This document shows positions 62,107 to 64,000 of a stretch of DNA of 64,000 nucleotides, one piece after another. The stretch spans positions 1,615,362-1,679,361 of the forward strand of contig CP075364.1 of NCBI GenBank assembly GCA_019454105.1. The letters run 5' to 3'. The notes under the pieces are model-generated. The model was not told where the DNA came from. It ran no database searches and worked only from the letters and a program-made list of their open reading frames with translations. The position numbers were made by a program, and so were the translations under genes. The stretch comes from Fimbriimonadaceae bacterium (GTDB lineage: Bacteria > Armatimonadota > Fimbriimonadia > Fimbriimonadales > Fimbriimonadaceae). Every line of letters begins with the position of its first letter. The first letter of the stretch is position 1.

Positions 62107-62126
62107 ATCTTGGCGGCCGCCAAGAT
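62107..62126. repeat. Perfect 20-bp palindrome
   Basis: ATCTTGGCGGCCGCCAAGAT is its own reverse complement. It lies in the gene-poor stretch between the TPR lipoprotein gene and the broken barrel gene. Such a site could be a protein-binding operator or, with a GCGGCCGC core, the centre of an RNA hairpin without loop. Confidence 0.7.
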
Positions 62127-62445
62127 TTCTCACCATCCATGCCCCTCAAAACGTCCGTCAAAGTACAGACCGCTCTTGCCCCCTGCGCCCACTCGGCTCT
62201 ATGCCCTTGCCTCCTGTCAAGCCCTGAATGTGCCAGGCAGTCCCATCGCATGGCAGCCAAGCGAACATGAAAGAGGAAGCCCTGGAGCCACCCAATGGAG
62301 GCTTCATTCCGCTCGCTGGAAAGGTCGGCAAGATGAACATCAGCGGTCGCCTCGTGCCTTTCTGCCCAGACCGGCGCCCTGATCAAGGGTCTGTGACATC
62401 TAAATTCGTGCGGATTGATCCACCTGTCGAGGCCGGAGCGGCAAC

Positions 62446-62459
62446 GCTTTGGCCAAAGC
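62446..62459. repeat. Perfect 14-bp palindrome
   Basis: GCTTTGGCCAAAGC is its own reverse complement, 320 bases right of the 20-bp palindrome. A shorter one, CCCTTAAGGG, follows about 12 bases later. Confidence 0.6.
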
Positions 62460-62644
62460 CGGGTGCAAAAGCCCCTTAAGGGAGCCGATCAACCAACAAC
62501 ACGGGCGGGTTCTGGGGTCTGCGACAAGCTGACCCTTCCCGTCCAAAATGCCACAGATCGCATTGGGCGCTCTCTGGGGGCCGTCCGGGCCAGAATTCAA
62601 CAGATTTGCGAGAGGAATTGGAGCCATCTCGCCATCATTCATTC

Positions 62645-63301
62645 ATGCCTCGCGCTTGGCTGGCCCCTCTTTTCCTTGTTGCCTTCGTCCGACCGGTGAC
62701 GGCCCAAGATAACCCGCCGACGTCCAGTCCAGTCGCCGTCCCAACCTGCGCCGGGTGACCGGGAGAAGGCCGGTTCCTCGGTTCGGGGAACCTCGAGAAC
62801 AAGTGGCAATTTAGCCTTCGCTGGGTCGATACGTCTGTCAAGCGCCCAAGGTGGAGGTTCAACGCCGCCGCGACGGTCACCCCCCGTCTGAGCCTCGGCA
62901 TCGAGTACAACCCCGTCGTCGGTGAGGTCACGCCGACAGCGAACTGGATCGTCTCGCCCGAGATAGAAAAGCTCCCGCTTGTCAGCTTCGGCACCAGCAG
63001 CGACAGAATCTTCTCGCCCCCTGGCAAGCGCTCCTACTATGTGACGGCGGCCAAAAGCGTTTGGTCCGGCCGGGCCGCCCCTTACCTCGGCGTCAGCTAT
63101 TCCGAATGGGAGGAGACCCTCATCTTTCCGGCAGGAGTCAACTTTGTCCTGGCTCCGACCCTCGACTTTCTTTGCATGCACGACGGCCGCCGCACCCATG
63201 CGCTGGTCACCTTCAAGCAGCGGGACAGCAACATCACAATCATGGCGGTCGACCTTCAGAAGCCTCGGCTCGGAATCAGCCTTGGATGGGGCCTTAAGTG
63301 A
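62645..63301 (+). pseudogene. Exported beta-barrel-like protein interrupted by in-frame TGA
   Basis: A single reading frame of 218 codons apart from one TGA at 62756-62758 (codon 38). Before it lie a signal peptide (RAWLAPLFLVAFVRPVTAQ) and a short linker. After it comes a strand-rich barrel-like domain (NKWQFSLRWVDTSVKR; RPRWRFNAAATVTPRLSLG; LGISLGWGLK at the end). No other start lies close after the TGA. It is a recent pseudogene, a sequencing error, or less likely a recoded gene; an exported barrel is an unusual place for selenocysteine. Confidence 0.68.
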
Positions 63302-63310
63302 CCAAGGATC

Positions 63311-64000
63311 TCACGGCACCCGCTGGACGACGATCATGTTCGTCGATCCGCGGGTGCCGGGCGGATATCCCGTAGCCAGAACATAGCGATCGCCGGACTG
63401 CAACATTCCCCGCTCCACAAAGCTCTTCACAAGGAAAGCCACCGCTTCGTCCGTGTTCTCGGTCGGGGGCATCAACGCCGCTTCCACACCCCAGACCAGA
63501 GATAGCTGGTTCTGGGTGCGAGTGTCCCACGTAGCGGCCAGAATCGGGACGCTTGGGCCGAACTTGCTGACCGCGCGGGGGGTCGTGCCGCTCGCCGTGG
63601 CCGTCAGGATCGCCCGCACCTTGAGGGCCTGGGCGATCTGGACCGCCGCCAACGCCACCGACTCCGTCGTCGAGTCACCCTCGGCCGGACTCAGCTTCTG
63701 ACCGGCGCGGTGCCGGGTGCCGAGCGTCGCTTCAGTGGTGGCCGCGACTTTGGCCATCACCCGCACCGCTTCGATCGGGTAGCTCCCGCTCGCCGTCTCG
63801 CCGCTCAACATGACCGCGTCCGTCCCGTCCAAGATGGCGTTCGCCACGTCGCTGGCCTCGGCCCGCGTTGGTCTCGCGCTCGTCATCATGCTCTCAAGCA
63901 TCTGGGTGGCGGTGATGACTGGTTTGCCCACCAGGTTGCACTTCCGAATGATCGTCTTCTGCGCATGGGGAACGTCCTCGATGTCCATCTGCAGCCCCAA
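63311..64000 (-). CDS. pyk: Pyruvate kinase, C-terminal part (start outside window)
   Basis: The final 229 residues of pyruvate kinase, the last ATP-forming step of glycolysis. The frame is open to base 64000, so the N-terminal half is off the window. Visible features are DLGxQM-like [14 protein letters not shown] at the edge, [41 protein letters not shown] and the C-terminal domain [20 protein letters not shown]. The stop at 63311 lies 9 bases from the convergent broken gene. Confidence 0.95.
   Translation of the reverse strand: MGLQMDIEDVPHAQKTIIRKCNLVGKPVITATQMLESMMTSARPTRAEASDVANAILDGTDAVMLSGETASGSYPIEAVRVMAKVAATTEATLGTRHRAGQKLSPAEGDSTTESVALAAVQIAQALKVRAILTATASGTTPRAVSKFGPSVPILAATWDTRTQNQLSLVWGVEAALMPPTENTDEAVAFLVKSFVERGMLQSGDRYVLATGYPPGTRGSTNMIVVQRVP

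Larger units (their letters stand above)
61791..62644. other. Gene-poor, palindrome-rich stretch
   Basis: No convincing gene lies in these 850 bases. Short overlapping frames on both strands have shadow-like composition; the longest (61955-62386, minus) is Arg/Trp-rich and has no motif. The stretch holds a leftward terminator (61898-61917), a 20-bp perfect palindrome (62107-62126) and a 14-bp one (62446-62459), so it may encode a structured RNA or be decayed sequence. Confidence 0.5.

Noticed and set aside
61955-62386. A 143-residue minus-strand gene ending near the leftward terminator
   Set aside because: Although its position relative to the terminator is suggestive, the product is Arg/Trp-rich with no motif or ribosome site; recorded only as part of the gene-poor stretch.

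Overview
This 64 kb window is high-GC chromosomal DNA from a diderm (Gram-negative-type) bacterium. It holds lipid A and heptose genes, many exported beta-barrel, beta-propeller, PEP-CTERM and lipoprotein genes, and a prepilin-like protein. This mix, plus a recurring C-terminal domain on exported proteins and a recurring GC-rich hairpin repeat near gene ends, suggests Armatimonadota (Fimbriimonadia-like). That assignment is inferred from gene style, not from a marker-gene search. No rRNA, tRNA or CRISPR array was recognised.

Layout. (1) 1-3993 (+): a tightly overlapping LPS operon with lpxK (cut by the left edge), an LpxL/HtrB-type acyltransferase, two GT9 heptosyltransferases and the rfaE2-type heptose-phosphate adenylyltransferase. 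(2) 3959-12241 (mostly -): housekeeping genes including a J-like/TolB-like membrane protein, fmt, def, serS, ftsY, prmC and hflX. (3) 12.3-15.6 kb: exported or membrane proteins (PH-like, choloylglycine-hydrolase family, beta-barrel) and a small paralogous family member. (4) 15771-24854 (-): a defence island read as one long, overlapping operon. In transcription order it holds a truncated N-terminal Mod-type methyltransferase piece, a SAM-binding methyltransferase subunit, an MNT-HEPN toxin-antitoxin pair, an Eco57I-like methyltransferase, a class III nucleotide-cyclase-like protein, an HTH/ImmA peptidase, a DUF4411 PIN-like protein, a 54-codon remnant duplicating the start of the helicase gene, a second MNT-HEPN pair, and a GIY-YIG/DEAD helicase restriction protein. 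Two paralogues of one small family sit immediately outside the island and point away from it. (5) 25.9-34.4 kb: large exported proteins (one with a Tgl-like transglutaminase C-terminus, one WD40 protein), then a GAF histidine kinase and a NarL-type regulator. (6) 35-46.7 kb: exported and membrane proteins, an alcohol dehydrogenase, an AraC regulator, and an ArsR-SRPBCC-DinB-VOC operon. (7) 46.7-57.9 kb: a tandem-repeat array, miaB, beta-propeller, CHRD, DinB and epimerase genes, a DUF4397 lipoprotein, cstA, a zf-TFIIB protein and a PEP-CTERM protein. (8) 58.1-61.8 kb (+): DUF4331, prepilin-like and TPR lipoprotein genes. (9) 61.8-64 kb: a structured stretch with no recognised gene, a beta-barrel gene broken by an in-frame TGA, and the C-terminal part of pyruvate kinase (cut by the right edge).

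The most interesting parts are the defence island, especially the MNT-HEPN insertion bracketed by two copies of the helicase gene start and the cyclase-like gene inside a restriction operon; a shared, apparently unnamed C-terminal domain in four unrelated exported proteins; five copies of a hairpin repeat, four of them next to gene 3' ends; and the palindrome-rich non-coding stretch around 62 kb. Start codons were refined from ATGA/TTGA overlaps, Shine-Dalgarno sequences and family alignment remembered from known proteins. No database search was run.
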